A DNA stretch of 64,000 bases, taken from assembly GCA_910575815.1 (NCBI GenBank), contig CAJTFN010000002.1, positions 199,450 to 263,449 on the forward strand. Reading direction: 5' to 3'. Below the pieces are notes generated by a model. The model worked only from the letters and a program-made list of their open reading frames with translations, was not told where the DNA came from and searched no databases. A program made the position numbers and the translations under genes. The DNA comes from Oscillospiraceae bacterium (GTDB lineage Bacteria > Bacillota > Clostridia > Oscillospirales > Oscillospiraceae). Positions 42,323-50,579 of the stretch are shown here, one piece after another; positions within the stretch are counted from its first letter, which is position 1, and each line of letters opens with the position of its first letter.

Positions 42323-43321
42323 CTAAGCCTCCTGTTCCCCGTAGGGTCTGTAAACCGAGGTCAGCACCCGCTCCGCCACCGGCGCGTCGGGCTGCTCGAC
42401 CCGGGTTAGAATCTGCTCTCCGGCCTCCCGGCCCAGCTCCTCCACGGGCTGGATGATCCGGTCCACCTTCTGGTAATAAAACTCGTAAGCATGGGTGTCG
42501 TAATCCACAAAGCTGACAATTTCCAGCCCCTCGGGAAGCTGCACGCCCTTTCCCCGGAGGTAGGCGATGGTCACCGAGGCCATCAGCCCCTGGCAGACAA
42601 GGATGGCGTCGCACCCCTGCTCCAGCAGCTGGTTCAAACAGGGCGGCGCGCTGTCCTCCATGGAATCGCCGTAGCGAATCAGACGCTCGTCCTGAGCCAG
42701 CCCGCAGTCCGCCGCCGCCGCACGATAGGCGGCAATCCGCTCCTTGGTGGTGGACAGCCGGGGCAGGCCACCGATGATGCCCACCCGGCGCTTGCCCTTG
42801 GCGGACAGGCGGCAGACGCTGCGGTAAATGGGCTGGAAATTGGAGACGGAGACGGAGGAGTATTTTTTGTTCTCAAAGGTTCGGTCCACCAGCACCACCG
42901 GGAACCCGGCGGGAATCAGGCTGTCGAAACGGGCGAAGTCGTCCATGGTGCTGGCCACCAGCAGCCCGTCCACAAGGCCTGCGGTAAGGAGTCGGAGGCT
43001 GGTCTCCTCCCGGTCCATGTTCTCCTTCGTGTTGGCGATAATGAGGTGATAGCCCTGACCGGAGAGATAGTTTTCCGCCGACTCAATGATGGTGCCGAAA
43101 AATTTGTTGGAGATATCGGGAACAATGAAGCCGATGGTTTTCTTCTTGCCGGTGCGAAAGCTCCTGGCGGAGGCGTCAGGGGTATAACCCAGTTGTTCAA
43201 TGGCTTGATAGACCCGCTCCTTGGTGTCGCCGGAGACATAGCGGGTGTTGTTGATGGTGTGGGAGACGGTGGCGGTGGAGACCCCCGCCAGACGGGCCAC
43301 ATCGCTAATGGTGACTTTCAT
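42323..43321 (-). CDS. LacI-family transcriptional regulator
   Basis: 332 residues. The N-terminal HTH and hinge helix are canonical (MKVTISDVARLAGVSTATVS, then HTINNTRYVSGDTKERVYQA, LGYTPDASARSF). The periplasmic-binding-like effector domain begins KKKTIGFIVPDISNKFFGTI and continues to the C-terminal VDRIIQPVEELGREAGEQIL. The effector is unknown; no sugar operon is adjacent. A palindrome overlapping its own -35 box suggests autorepression. It is divergent from the queT leader, 140 bp away. Confidence 0.93.
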   Translation of the reverse strand: MKVTISDVARLAGVSTATVSHTINNTRYVSGDTKERVYQAIEQLGYTPDASARSFRTGKKKTIGFIVPDISNKFFGTIIESAENYLSGQGYHLIIANTKENMDREETSLRLLTAGLVDGLLVASTMDDFARFDSLIPAGFPVVLVDRTFENKKYSSVSVSNFQPIYRSVCRLSAKGKRRVGIIGGLPRLSTTKERIAAYRAAAADCGLAQDERLIRYGDSMEDSAPPCLNQLLEQGCDAILVCQGLMASVTIAYLRGKGVQLPEGLEIVSFVDYDTHAYEFYYQKVDRIIQPVEELGREAGEQILTRVEQPDAPVAERVLTSVYRPYGEQEA

Positions 43322-43370
43322 GGTGCTGTTCCTTTACGTAACACGAGCGTGAATTTGCGTAATCAGTGGT

Positions 43371-43399
43371 AGTATAAGATAAGTTTTGACGTTCGTCAA
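43371..43399 (-). promoter_or_regulatory. Promoter and operator of the lacI-type gene
   Basis: Minus-strand TTGACG (43399-43394), 17-base spacer, TATACT (43376-43371). The perfect 14-bp palindrome TTGACGTTCGTCAA at 43386-43399 covers the -35 box, a typical place for a LacI-type operator. Confidence 0.75.
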
Positions 43400-43434
43400 G
43401 CGTTTTTGACTCTTTTTGACAGGAAAATTCCCCC

Positions 43435-43463
43435 TTGCCTTTTTCCCGCCCTTATGCTATACT
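43435..43463 (+). promoter_or_regulatory. Promoter of the queT transcript
   Basis: TTGCCT and TATACT with a 17-base spacer, giving a leader of about 275 nt. Confidence 0.68.
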
Positions 43464-43469
43464 CTCTCC

Positions 43470-43740
43470 CGACAGGTGCCATCACCCTGCCGGGCCCTCC
43501 GGGGCCGCATAAAAAAATGGAGGCTGCCGCGGCCTTACCGCGGTGAACCCGGCGTGGACGAGCTTCTGATTCACAGGGAGAGAAGGCCTCGCCGTGGTTT
43601 CCGCGCTCCGCGGTCTCCAGAAAACGCCCGCTTTCTGCGGGCAGACCGAGACCGGCGGAGAACAAAAAGATTCGCGCCGTTCCCGCCCCCTGGGGCAGGT
43701 GCGGCGCTGTTTGTTTCCGGCGGGAAAAATTTGGAGGTAC
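43470..43740 (+). promoter_or_regulatory. Long structured leader of queT, possible riboswitch
   Basis: No gene is apparent between the promoter and ATG 43748. Several GC-rich hairpins are visible: CCGCGG pairs around 43529-43545, CGCCCGC/GCGGGC near 43625-43642, and a terminator-like stem GCGCCG/CGGCGC (43674-43679 with 43702-43707, inner GCCCC/GGGGC) followed by TGTTTGTTT. QueT leaders commonly carry preQ1 riboswitches. I cannot match class I, II or III by eye, so this is inference from the gene context and the terminator. Confidence 0.45.
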
Positions 43741-43747
43741 ATTGCTT

Positions 43748-44257
43748 ATGACACGCACTGGATTCAACACCCGGCGGCTGACCCTGGCCGCCCTCATCGC
43801 CGCTGTTTACACGGCGGCCACCCTGTTTCTGCCCATCCCTCAGTACGGAGGCATGCAGTTCCGGGTGGCGGAGGCCATGACACTGCTGCCCTTCCTGTTC
43901 CCGGAGGCCATCCCCGGCTTGGCGGTGGGATGCTTTTTGGCGAACCTCCTGGGCTCCCCCTTTGTGCTGGACTGGATTTTTGGCACCCTGGCCACGCTGC
44001 TGGCGGCCCTCTGGACCCGGCGGATGCCCAATGTGTATCTGGCGGCCTTGCCGCCGGTGGTTTGCAACGCCGTCATCGTAGGAGCGGAAATCGCCTGGTT
44101 TACCGTTCAGGACGGCGGGGCTTTCTGGCCCGCGTATGGGCTGAACGCCCTGACCGTAGGTCTGGGAGAACTGGCGGTGTGTTATCTCCTGGGGGTGCCC
44201 CTGGCAAGGCTGATGGAGAAATCCATGGGCAGGGGGAAACCGCTGGAAATCCAATAA
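43748..44257 (+). CDS. queT: QueT-family queuosine precursor transporter
   Basis: Integral membrane S-component of an ECF-type transporter, predicted to import preQ1 or related queuosine precursors. ATG 43748 lies ten bases after GGAGG (43733-43737); a TTG at 43742 is too close. The 169 residues contain five or six helices, starting RRLTLAALIAAVYTAATLFL. The family-conserved PIPQYGGMQFRVAEAMTLLP follows, then AIPGLAVGCFLANLLGSPF and ALPPVVCNAVIVGAEIAW. The shared ECF energy module is not in this window. Confidence 0.93.
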   Translation: MTRTGFNTRRLTLAALIAAVYTAATLFLPIPQYGGMQFRVAEAMTLLPFLFPEAIPGLAVGCFLANLLGSPFVLDWIFGTLATLLAALWTRRMPNVYLAALPPVVCNAVIVGAEIAWFTVQDGGAFWPAYGLNALTVGLGELAVCYLLGVPLARLMEKSMGRGKPLEIQ

Positions 44258-44264
44258 ACGGAAG

Positions 44265-44293
44265 AAGAAGGACCTGAAAGAGGGTCCTTCTTT
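44265..44293. terminator. Bidirectional terminator after queT
   Basis: Ten-base stem AAGAAGGACC/GGTCCTTCTT with an eight-base loop, overlapping the stop of the converging nitroreductase gene. Confidence 0.82.
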
Positions 44294-44958
44294 CATGCCC
44301 AGTCAAAGTTTTCCCTCCCCGCGCCCAACTCAAAATGGTACTTCCCAATGCCCAGATCCACGCCGGAGAAAACGCCGTTGTCACAGGTCATGAGGACGCT
44401 GCGCCCCTCTCCCCGAAGGGTAAAGGCCTGTTTGTTCAGCGCCGTGGGAGCCAGAAGGACGGCCTCCACGCCTTTGGAAAACCACTCCGGCGGAGGGCCG
44501 TCGTATTGGGCGATCTCCTCCGGAGCCTTGGATCTGTGAGGCGTGCCCTGGACGGCGCCGTAGCCCAGGGCGATGAGGCCCAGGAGCTTTTCCGCACACG
44601 GGGCCGCGTTTTTTCGAAGACCCTTCCGGCGGTAAGTCCCGCCCACCCACCAGGAGTTCAGACCCAAGGTCTGGGCGAAGAGCATCAGGTCTGCCCCGCA
44701 GTATCCCAGACGCTCCTCCAGCCCCGGTTCGTCTTTCCCGGCCAGGACGGCGTAGTTACGGACGCCCTTGGCCAGGAAGAGCCGGAGAGCGGGACCAAAG
44801 GCCTCTGTGTTTTCCGTTACCAAATTCATGGTTAAGCCGTACTCCTGGTTGTTCTTTTGGATTCGTCTCTGGAGCTGCTCCAGGATCTCCTGAGGGAGCT
44901 TCCGGTCCGTGTAGCGGCGGACCGTGTGGCGGTTTCGCATGGCCTCTTCCAGTGTCAT
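44293..44958 (-). CDS. Nitroreductase-family flavoprotein
   Basis: 221 residues, FMN-dependent NAD(P)H oxidoreductase fold. Visible are MRNRHTVRRYTDRKLPQEIL (FMN phosphate site Arg), AVLAGKDEPGLEERLGYCGA, DLMLFAQTLGLNSWWVGGTY, and GLIALGYGAVQGTPHRSKAP. The C-terminal FDLGIG-like stretch GVDLGIGKYHFELGAG resembles the putative nitroreductases of the TM1586 type. Substrate unknown. GGAGGTG precedes ATG 44958. It converges on queT. Confidence 0.88.
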   Translation of the reverse strand: MTLEEAMRNRHTVRRYTDRKLPQEILEQLQRRIQKNNQEYGLTMNLVTENTEAFGPALRLFLAKGVRNYAVLAGKDEPGLEERLGYCGADLMLFAQTLGLNSWWVGGTYRRKGLRKNAAPCAEKLLGLIALGYGAVQGTPHRSKAPEEIAQYDGPPPEWFSKGVEAVLLAPTALNKQAFTLRGEGRSVLMTCDNGVFSGVDLGIGKYHFELGAGRENFDWA

Positions 44959-45088
44959 AAAACACCTCCGTTTTTGAAAGATGGCACAGCTTCTGTGCCG
45001 GCGGACGTTGCCCGCTTTGGTTCAAGTGTTATGACAATACCACATATCCCCCAGAGTATGGTGAATTTTTTCAAAATTTTTAAAAACC

Positions 45089-45115
45089 TGAGACAAAATC
45101 CTTTCCCCCGTCGTA
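45089..45115 (+). promoter_or_regulatory. ECF-sigma-type promoter
   Basis: TGAGAC, 17-base spacer, CGTA. This resembles the TGAAAC...CGTA promoters recognised by SigW-like ECF factors and lies directly upstream of an ECF sigma gene, implying autoregulation. Confidence 0.62.
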
Positions 45116-45161
45116 CAATGAGTGAGAGGACTCTTAACCAAACCACGAACGAGGACGACAT

Positions 45162-45641
45162 ATGGACAAGGCCCGTTTCAACGCCGCCGTGGAGCGGCAC
45201 CAAACCATGGTTTATCGCACGGCCCTGCACGCCCTGGCCAATTCCCAGGACGCGGACGACGCCGTGCAGGAGGTTTTCCTGCGCCTGTATCAGCGCAAGG
45301 GGGCCTTTGACGGAGAAGAGCACCTGCGGCGCTGGCTGCTGCGGGTGACGGTGAACTATTGCCGGGACCTGCTGAAAAGCCCCTGGAGACGGCGGGTGGC
45401 CCTGGAGGAGCTGCCGGAGACTCCGGTTTTTGACAAGCCCCGGGAAGCGGCGCTGTACCGGGAGGTCATGGCCCTGCCGGAGAAGTACCGGACGGTGCTG
45501 AACCTCTTCTACTACGAGGAGCTCAGTGTCCGGGAGATCGGGGATTTGCTGGGTCTGGGGAGCTCCACGGTGACCACCCGGCTGGCCCGGGCCCGGAAAC
45601 GGCTGAAAGAACGATTGGGGGAGGACTGGCAGGATGAGTAA
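45162..45641 (+). CDS. ECF RNA polymerase sigma factor
   Basis: 159 residues. Sigma region 2 spans MDKARFNAAVERHQTMVYRT and DADDAVQEVFLRLYQRKGAF, with the region 2.4 RRWLLRVTVNYCRDLL. Region 4 is LPEKYRTVLNLFYYEELSVR, then EIGDLLGLGSSTVTTRLARA with the HTH for the -35 element. A GAGGAC site precedes ATG 45162. It overlaps the next gene by eight bases, the standard sigma/anti-sigma arrangement. The regulon is unknown beyond a probable self-promoter. Confidence 0.93.
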   Translation: MDKARFNAAVERHQTMVYRTALHALANSQDADDAVQEVFLRLYQRKGAFDGEEHLRRWLLRVTVNYCRDLLKSPWRRRVALEELPETPVFDKPREAALYREVMALPEKYRTVLNLFYYEELSVREIGDLLGLGSSTVTTRLARARKRLKERLGEDWQDE

Positions 45642-47478
45642 TCGGAAATTTTACCAGGAGACCTTCTCCCAGGTCCGGGGGACGGCGAAAATTTCATGGG
45701 AGGACTTTGAGATGAGAAAGCGAAGAAAGAGCCTGAAATGGTTTGTGACGCTGGCGGCGTCCGTCGCCCTGCTGGCGGCTTTGTCCGTCCTGGCGGTGGC
45801 GGCGAATTTCTTTGGCCTCCGGGACGTGCTGCTGCCGGAGAAGGGCAGCGTGAACGTGACGGATGAAGACGGGGTGGCGGTCCCGGGGGAGTACGAGTTC
45901 AAGGACTTCGTCAGCCTCTCCGGCTGGGGGGACACCCCGGAGAGCAAGGCCCTGGCGGAGTGGGAGGCGTTTCTGGAGGACTATGACCGGGACGGGTCCA
46001 TCATCGCCGGAATCGGCAACGAGCCCACGGGCTTTGAGGACCGCTATGGGTTCTACCTGGTCTACACCCAGGAGATGGCCGACAAGCTGGAGGAGATCAT
46101 CGCGAAGTACGGCTTGAAGCTCCACCGCTGGATGGAAGACGTGCTGCCGGAAACCTGGCCCACCGCCGTGGGGGACTTCTTCAAGGAGAATGTGACTCCC
46201 TACTCCGGCTATATCTACGAAAACGGCACCTTCCGCTTCGACGGCGACGCGGAGCTGGGAGCCGGGGAGCTGAAAGGCTACGGGACCATCGAGTACCAGT
46301 TCAGCCGCTCCGTCAAGGGGACCTTTGACGACGTGGTGCTGAACATCGGGGACCTCAGCGACTTTGAGGAGTGGGGCTACCAGACGGAGGACGGAACGTC
46401 AGTCACCCTGGGCCTGGGGGCCCGGAACCGCTCGCTGATTCTGGCGGACCTGGGGGACAGCTTCGTGCTGGTGAACGTGCTGACAGGCCGGGAGGGGGAC
46501 GACACCTTCTCCTCCGGCGCCATCGGATGGGCAGAGCTGGAGGCCTTGGCGGACAGTTTTGTCTACTCCGCCCTGACCCCGGCCCGGGAGCCGGACTTGA
46601 ACGCCATCCTGGAGAGCAACACCCAGTATATGGAGGCGCTGCAAGAGCCGCCCATTGAGACCACCCCGGCGGAATCCGAGGACCCGCTGTACACCCGCAC
46701 AGGAATACGCAGCGATGTGGCCCGGGACTTTGTCCTCCTGCTGGCGGAGCGGATCGAGGACGGGAGGAAGGAAGAGGTGGCGGACCTTTTGGTCTACCCT
46801 GCCCAGGTGGAAGTGTCCTCCGGGACCTTCACGGTGAACACCCCGGAGGAATTCCTCCCCTATTATGACGAGATCATCGGGCAGAACCGCCTGGGCCTCT
46901 CTACGGCCATGACCTGGGAGCCTACGCCCACGGAGTCTCAGATCTCCAGCAACGGCAGCGGCCTTGCCTTTGTGGCGGACGGGGCCGTGTGGTTCGGCCT
47001 GGTGGAGGACGGCGTCATCCGCGTTTTCACCATCCAGACAGATCAGGCCGCGGTCCGGGCCTGGGACGGGACGATCACCCAGGACGCCGGGGAGGACGTG
47101 TATACATCGGTCTCCACAGACGAAGGCCGGGACTTTGCCCTGAATTTGGCGGGCCTCATCGAAGAGGGGAACCGGGAGGAGATCGCGGAGCTCCTCACCT
47201 ATCCCGTCCAGGTGAAGATTCCAAGGGGGGAATGGATCGTAAACACGCCGGAGGAATTTTGGGAGTATTACGACGAAACCCTGGGAACCGGCGGCGGCAC
47301 CCTGGCGGCGGACCTCCGAGCGGATCCGGAGCCCTTTTTGGACGGCAGAGGAGATCTGGCTTCCGCCGGAAGTGGAGCGGTGTGGTTCCGGCGATCGGAG
47401 GACGGGGACCTTCGGATTCTTACGCTCCAGTCGGATGCTTGGCTGTGGAGCGTTCAATATTGGGGAGAACAGCCTTAG
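45634..47478 (+). CDS. Predicted anti-sigma factor with duplicated extracytoplasmic domain
   Basis: 614 residues. A short cytoplasmic N-terminus (about 35 residues) that would bind the sigma factor precedes one transmembrane helix at about residues 36-58 (FVTLAASVALLAALSVLAVA). The exported part has an approximately 300-residue strand-rich domain and then two homologous modules of about 120 residues, near residues 358-480 and 493-612. Their matching motifs are RDFVLLLAERIEDGRKEEVA and RDFALNLAGLIEEGNREEIA, then NTPEEFLPYYDEIIG and NTPEEFWEYYDETLG. Position and overlap with the sigma gene support the role; the sensor ligand is unknown. Confidence 0.8.
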   Translation: MSNRKFYQETFSQVRGTAKISWEDFEMRKRRKSLKWFVTLAASVALLAALSVLAVAANFFGLRDVLLPEKGSVNVTDEDGVAVPGEYEFKDFVSLSGWGDTPESKALAEWEAFLEDYDRDGSIIAGIGNEPTGFEDRYGFYLVYTQEMADKLEEIIAKYGLKLHRWMEDVLPETWPTAVGDFFKENVTPYSGYIYENGTFRFDGDAELGAGELKGYGTIEYQFSRSVKGTFDDVVLNIGDLSDFEEWGYQTEDGTSVTLGLGARNRSLILADLGDSFVLVNVLTGREGDDTFSSGAIGWAELEALADSFVYSALTPAREPDLNAILESNTQYMEALQEPPIETTPAESEDPLYTRTGIRSDVARDFVLLLAERIEDGRKEEVADLLVYPAQVEVSSGTFTVNTPEEFLPYYDEIIGQNRLGLSTAMTWEPTPTESQISSNGSGLAFVADGAVWFGLVEDGVIRVFTIQTDQAAVRAWDGTITQDAGEDVYTSVSTDEGRDFALNLAGLIEEGNREEIAELLTYPVQVKIPRGEWIVNTPEEFWEYYDETLGTGGGTLAADLRADPEPFLDGRGDLASAGSGAVWFRRSEDGDLRILTLQSDAWLWSVQYWGEQP

Positions 47479-47486
47479 GCGCAAAG

Positions 47487-47515
47487 AGGACCGGGAGCAA
47501 TAAGCTCCCGGTCCT
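47487..47515. terminator. Terminator after the anti-sigma gene
   Basis: Twelve-base perfect stem AGGACCGGGAGC/GCTCCCGGTCCT with loop AATAA, followed by TTCG; the converging gene ends 52 bp on. Confidence 0.82.
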
Positions 47516-47566
47516 TTCGCGTGGTTTTGGGGGAAGAGCGCCCGGAATTGCCCTGCCCACCTTCTG

Positions 47567-47992
47567 CTAATGAAGGGTATGTTCCCAGGCACAGTCCGGA
47601 TAGACCTCTCCCGTTTGCGCGAAGTGCAGGAGAATTTCCGCAATCAGCCCCATGTCTTCGGTGGCGTGTTTTTTCGGGGTTGGTCCGTCGCCGGTGATGG
47701 TGAGCGGTGTCTCGGAAGTTGGAAACCGGCTGTTTACAAACTCAAAGTAGTGCTCACATTCCCGGACGATATACACCGTTGCCCAACCGTCCTGAAAATC
47801 GGCAGCCAAGCCGTTTTCCCGCGTTTCATCGTCGAGCTGGACAGAGCGGACGCCGCCGGAGCGTATTTGACCGGCCAGGCGATGAAGGATCTCCTGGGTG
47901 AGCGCGTCCCCGTGGTTATATGGGATTCGTTCCTGGGAGGGGACTTGCTGGTGATATGAGACAAATAGGGAATCGACAAAAAGGCCTTCCAT
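47567..47992 (-). CDS. Hypothetical protein
   Basis: 141 residues from ATG 47992, with GGAGG 11 bases upstream; longer open sequence to 48070 lacks a site. The acidic soluble protein starts MEGLFVDSLFVSYHQQVPSQ and contains VRSVQLDDETRENGLAADF, WATVYIVRECEHYFEFVN and GLIAEILLHFAQTGEVYPDC. The strand-rich centre with EHYFEFVNSR and the C-terminal EILLHFAQTG.YP...W resemble small immunity-type or SMI1-like proteins in style only. No family is recognised. It is transcribed away from the CAT-like gene's end, 65 bp downstream of it. Confidence 0.65.
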   Translation of the reverse strand: MEGLFVDSLFVSYHQQVPSQERIPYNHGDALTQEILHRLAGQIRSGGVRSVQLDDETRENGLAADFQDGWATVYIVRECEHYFEFVNSRFPTSETPLTITGDGPTPKKHATEDMGLIAEILLHFAQTGEVYPDCAWEHTLH

Positions 47993-48056
47993 AACAGGTG
48001 CCTCCAAATAGTTCAATAGAAGGACTGGCCGTGCCTGGAGCGTCCTCCCAGGATTC

Positions 48057-48677
48057 CTACAAAGCCTCAATCAAAGCCGTCAGTTTCTCGTGGAACCGCC
48101 CCACGTGAAGGCCGTCCACAAAGCGGTGATTCAATTCCAGGGAGATGTGCAAAATTTTCCGCTCTCCCTCCTGGGCATATTTTCCCCAGGCAATCCGGGG
48201 CACGGCGTCGTCGGGATCAAAGTCCCGCTCGTTGGTCAGGGCCGTCAGTTCCACCCAGGGCAGGCAGGAAAAGTAGATCAAATCCAGGGTGTTCTCCTGA
48301 TTCAAAAACGTGGTCTGGGCCGCGCTCTTGGCCTTGGCGGCGGCGCAGAAGGCCCGGATGTCCTCCTCCATGGGCAGGGTGACGATGTGGAACTGCTCCG
48401 TGCCGGGCTTTAGGTCCGTAAAGCTGGGATTCCGCCGGTCAAAGAGAATCAGATCCTCTCCCCGGAGGGCATACCGGAAGGCCTCCACCTGATTCACGGC
48501 CCGGGTGCAGAGATAAACCAGGGAATAATAGAAGGACAGACGCTGTTCCTTCGCGAATTGGTAAAGCCGGGTCACATCCTGCTTGAAGGTGACGGAGTAG
48601 AAGGGCTGGGACATGGGGGAGAAGAATTCAAAGAGCTCCCGCCGGGGCCACGTGGCCCGGTCGACAATCTGGATCAT
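48057..48677 (-). CDS. Chloramphenicol acetyltransferase-like (CatA fold) protein
   Basis: 206 residues from ATG 48677 with AAAGGAGGG; the open frame extends far upstream but that part lies over a promoter and a divergent lipoprotein gene. The trimeric CatA fold is recognisable: ATWPRRELFEFFSPMSQPFY at the start, LSFYYSLVYLCTRAVNQVEA, and CLPWVELTALTNERD. The active-site segment is LELNHRFVDGLHVGRFHEKL. The HHxxxDG motif appears as NHRFVDG, keeping the catalytic His and the Asp. Many clostridial members are not proven resistance genes; the substrate is open. Confidence 0.88.
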   Translation of the reverse strand: MIQIVDRATWPRRELFEFFSPMSQPFYSVTFKQDVTRLYQFAKEQRLSFYYSLVYLCTRAVNQVEAFRYALRGEDLILFDRRNPSFTDLKPGTEQFHIVTLPMEEDIRAFCAAAKAKSAAQTTFLNQENTLDLIYFSCLPWVELTALTNERDFDPDDAVPRIAWGKYAQEGERKILHISLELNHRFVDGLHVGRFHEKLTALIEAL

Positions 48678-48817
48678 GGAGGACCCTCCTTTCTGATGAA
48701 ACCAGTATAGCAGAAGGGGGAGAATTTGCAAGTCCCCCCTTTTGGGCGGCTCCCGCCCTGGGGCCTTCGGAAGGGCACGGGGAGGCGGATCTTCCCGGTT
48801 TTGTTCCGGAAAAAGAA

Positions 48818-48846
48818 TTGAATCGGGGATGGGGTTGTGGTATACT
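48818..48846 (+). promoter_or_regulatory. Promoter of the lipoprotein gene
   Basis: TTGAAT and TATACT with a 17-base spacer, about 48 bp before ATG 48894. Confidence 0.7.
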
Positions 48847-48893
48847 CTCCTTTGAAATTGCGAGGGCCCCACGAAACAGGAAAGGAAACGCTT

Positions 48894-49691
48894 ATGAAAC
48901 ACCGATTGCTGACGCTGATTTTTACGATCTGCATTCTGAGCCTCGCCGCCTGCGGGGGCGAGACCCTCCCTGCGAAGGAGCCGGACCCGCCTCAGCCCGC
49001 GGAGACCCCGGCGGAGCCGGTTTCGCCGGAAGAGTCCCCGGCGGAGGACGCCCAGCCGGAGACCCTTCCCCCGCTGGTGGGAACGCCGCTGACGGAGGAG
49101 GAGCTGGCCCAGGTCAACGGGGCGTTTGACTATTCCCAGCCCGGCGAGGCGGACCAGGAGAAAAAGCTGGAACGAAGCTGTTTCTTCACCAGCTCCTATG
49201 AGGACGTGACGGAGCTGAACCTCGAGGAGTTCCTGCGCTATTACTCCAACGGCAGCAGTACGCTGGAGGACGAGGACGCGGAGGAGTTCCAGGCCCTGGC
49301 GGCACTTCCGGATTTTCCCTATGACGCGGAGGCCCTGGAAACCTGGGAAAACCGCCCCGGCGGCCTGCCGGTGCCCGTCCACCGCATCCCACGGGAGGCG
49401 GTGGATCAGACCCTGGAGACCTATGCCGGCATCACTACGGCGGATTTAAAAAATACGAAAGGTATTCTTTACTTGCCAGATTACGATTCGTATTATAATT
49501 TTACCAGTGATTTTGGCCCCGGCTGGTTTGCGGCGGCGGAGGGCGCCCGGGACGGCGACACGGTCCGCCTCCGCTCGGAGGTCTCCTGGTGGGGGGACGG
49601 AGGCGAGACGGTCCGGGAGCTGACCCTCCGGGAGAAGGACGGGCGCTGGCTGATTCAGTCCTTCACCGTCCACCCCACGGGCAGCGATTGA
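48894..49691 (+). CDS. Lipoprotein of unknown function
   Basis: 265 residues from ATG 48894, with AGGAAAGG. The lipobox LAAC places the lipidated Cys at residue 20 (MKHRLLTLIFTICILSLAAC). A Pro/Glu-rich spacer of about 40 residues leads to a globular region with LTEEELAQVNGAFDYSQPGE, LEEFLRYYSNGSS and IPREAVDQTLETYAGI. The C-terminus has GDTVRLRSEVSWWGDGGETV and RELTLREKDGRWLIQSFTVH. That last stretch resembles the NTF2-like or DUF4829-type ending of clostridial lipoproteins. It is 25 bp upstream of rsmA. Confidence 0.78.
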   Translation: MKHRLLTLIFTICILSLAACGGETLPAKEPDPPQPAETPAEPVSPEESPAEDAQPETLPPLVGTPLTEEELAQVNGAFDYSQPGEADQEKKLERSCFFTSSYEDVTELNLEEFLRYYSNGSSTLEDEDAEEFQALAALPDFPYDAEALETWENRPGGLPVPVHRIPREAVDQTLETYAGITTADLKNTKGILYLPDYDSYYNFTSDFGPGWFAAAEGARDGDTVRLRSEVSWWGDGGETVRELTLREKDGRWLIQSFTVHPTGSD

Positions 49692-49716
49692 AAACAAAGC
49701 GAAAGGCGGATAAGCC

Positions 49717-50568
49717 ATGAATCTCTGCGACCGGGAAGTCCTCCGCGCCCTCTTGGGACGCCACGGCTTCCATTTTTCCAAGTCCATGGGACAGAATTTC
49801 CTCATCGACCCGGAGATCCCGGCGGACATCGCCACCGCCTCTCAGGCGGACGGGACCTGTGGCGTGCTGGAGATCGGCCCCGGGGTGGGCTGCCTGACGG
49901 CGGAGCTGGCGAAGCGGGCGGGAAAGGTGGTCTCCATTGAGCTGGACAAAAAGCTCCTCCCCGTGCTGGCGGAGACCATGGAGCCCTTTGACAATGTGGA
50001 AATCGTCCCTGGGGACGCGCTGAAGCTGGACCTCTCCGCCCTGGCGGCGGAGAAGTTCTCCGGCCTCCGGCCCCTGGTCTGCGCGAACCTCCCCTACAAC
50101 ATCACCACCCCGGTGCTGACAAGGCTGGTGGAGACGCCCTGCTTTGAGAGCGTCACCGTCCTGCTGCAAAAAGAGGTGGCCCAGCGCCTGGCGGCCCGGC
50201 AGGGGTCCTCGGACGGCGGGGCCTTCACCCTCTGGCTGCAATACCGCATGGAGACGGAAATCCTCTTCGACGTTCCGGCGGCGAAGTTTTTCCCGGCCCC
50301 GAAGGTGGATTCCGCCGTCCTCCGCTGCGTCCGGCGGGAGCGGCCTGCCGTGGCGGTGGAGGACGAGGCGTTTTTCTTCCGGGTGGTCCGGGGAGCGTTC
50401 CTGCTCCGGCGGAAGACGCTGGTGAACAGCCTCTCTTCCGCCCTGCCGGAGCTGGGAAAGGAGCGGATTCAGTCCGCCATGGAGACCTGTGGCCTCCCCC
50501 CCTCCGTCCGGGGAGAGAAGTTGAGTTTGGAGGACTTCGCCCGATTGGCGGCGGCCCTCTCTGCGTAG
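49717..50568 (+). CDS. rsmA: 16S rRNA dimethyladenosine transferase RsmA (KsgA)
   Basis: Dimethylates two adjacent adenines near the 3' end of 16S rRNA (E. coli A1518/A1519) late in 30S assembly. The 283 residues show FHFSKSMGQNFLIDPEI, motif I LEIGPGVGCLTAELAKRA, SIELDKKLLPVL, the catalytic motif IV CANLPYNITTPVL, and FFPAPKVDSAVLRC. The C-terminal domain contains FLLRRKTLVNSLS. It is 25 bp after a lipoprotein gene and 11 bp before a small gene. Confidence 0.97.
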   Translation: MNLCDREVLRALLGRHGFHFSKSMGQNFLIDPEIPADIATASQADGTCGVLEIGPGVGCLTAELAKRAGKVVSIELDKKLLPVLAETMEPFDNVEIVPGDALKLDLSALAAEKFSGLRPLVCANLPYNITTPVLTRLVETPCFESVTVLLQKEVAQRLAARQGSSDGGAFTLWLQYRMETEILFDVPAAKFFPAPKVDSAVLRCVRRERPAVAVEDEAFFFRVVRGAFLLRRKTLVNSLSSALPELGKERIQSAMETCGLPPSVRGEKLSLEDFARLAAALSA

Positions 50569-50579
50569 AAGGAGGTGGC

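Noticed and set aside
48645-48658. GGGCCACGTGGCCC palindrome as a second parS
   Set aside because: Only the CACGTG core matches; the flanks differ and the site is within the CAT-like coding sequence.
48678-49382. N-terminal extension of the CAT-like protein on the minus strand
   Set aside because: It overlaps a promoter and a divergent lipoprotein gene; AAAGGAGGG before 48677 gives the canonical CAT length.
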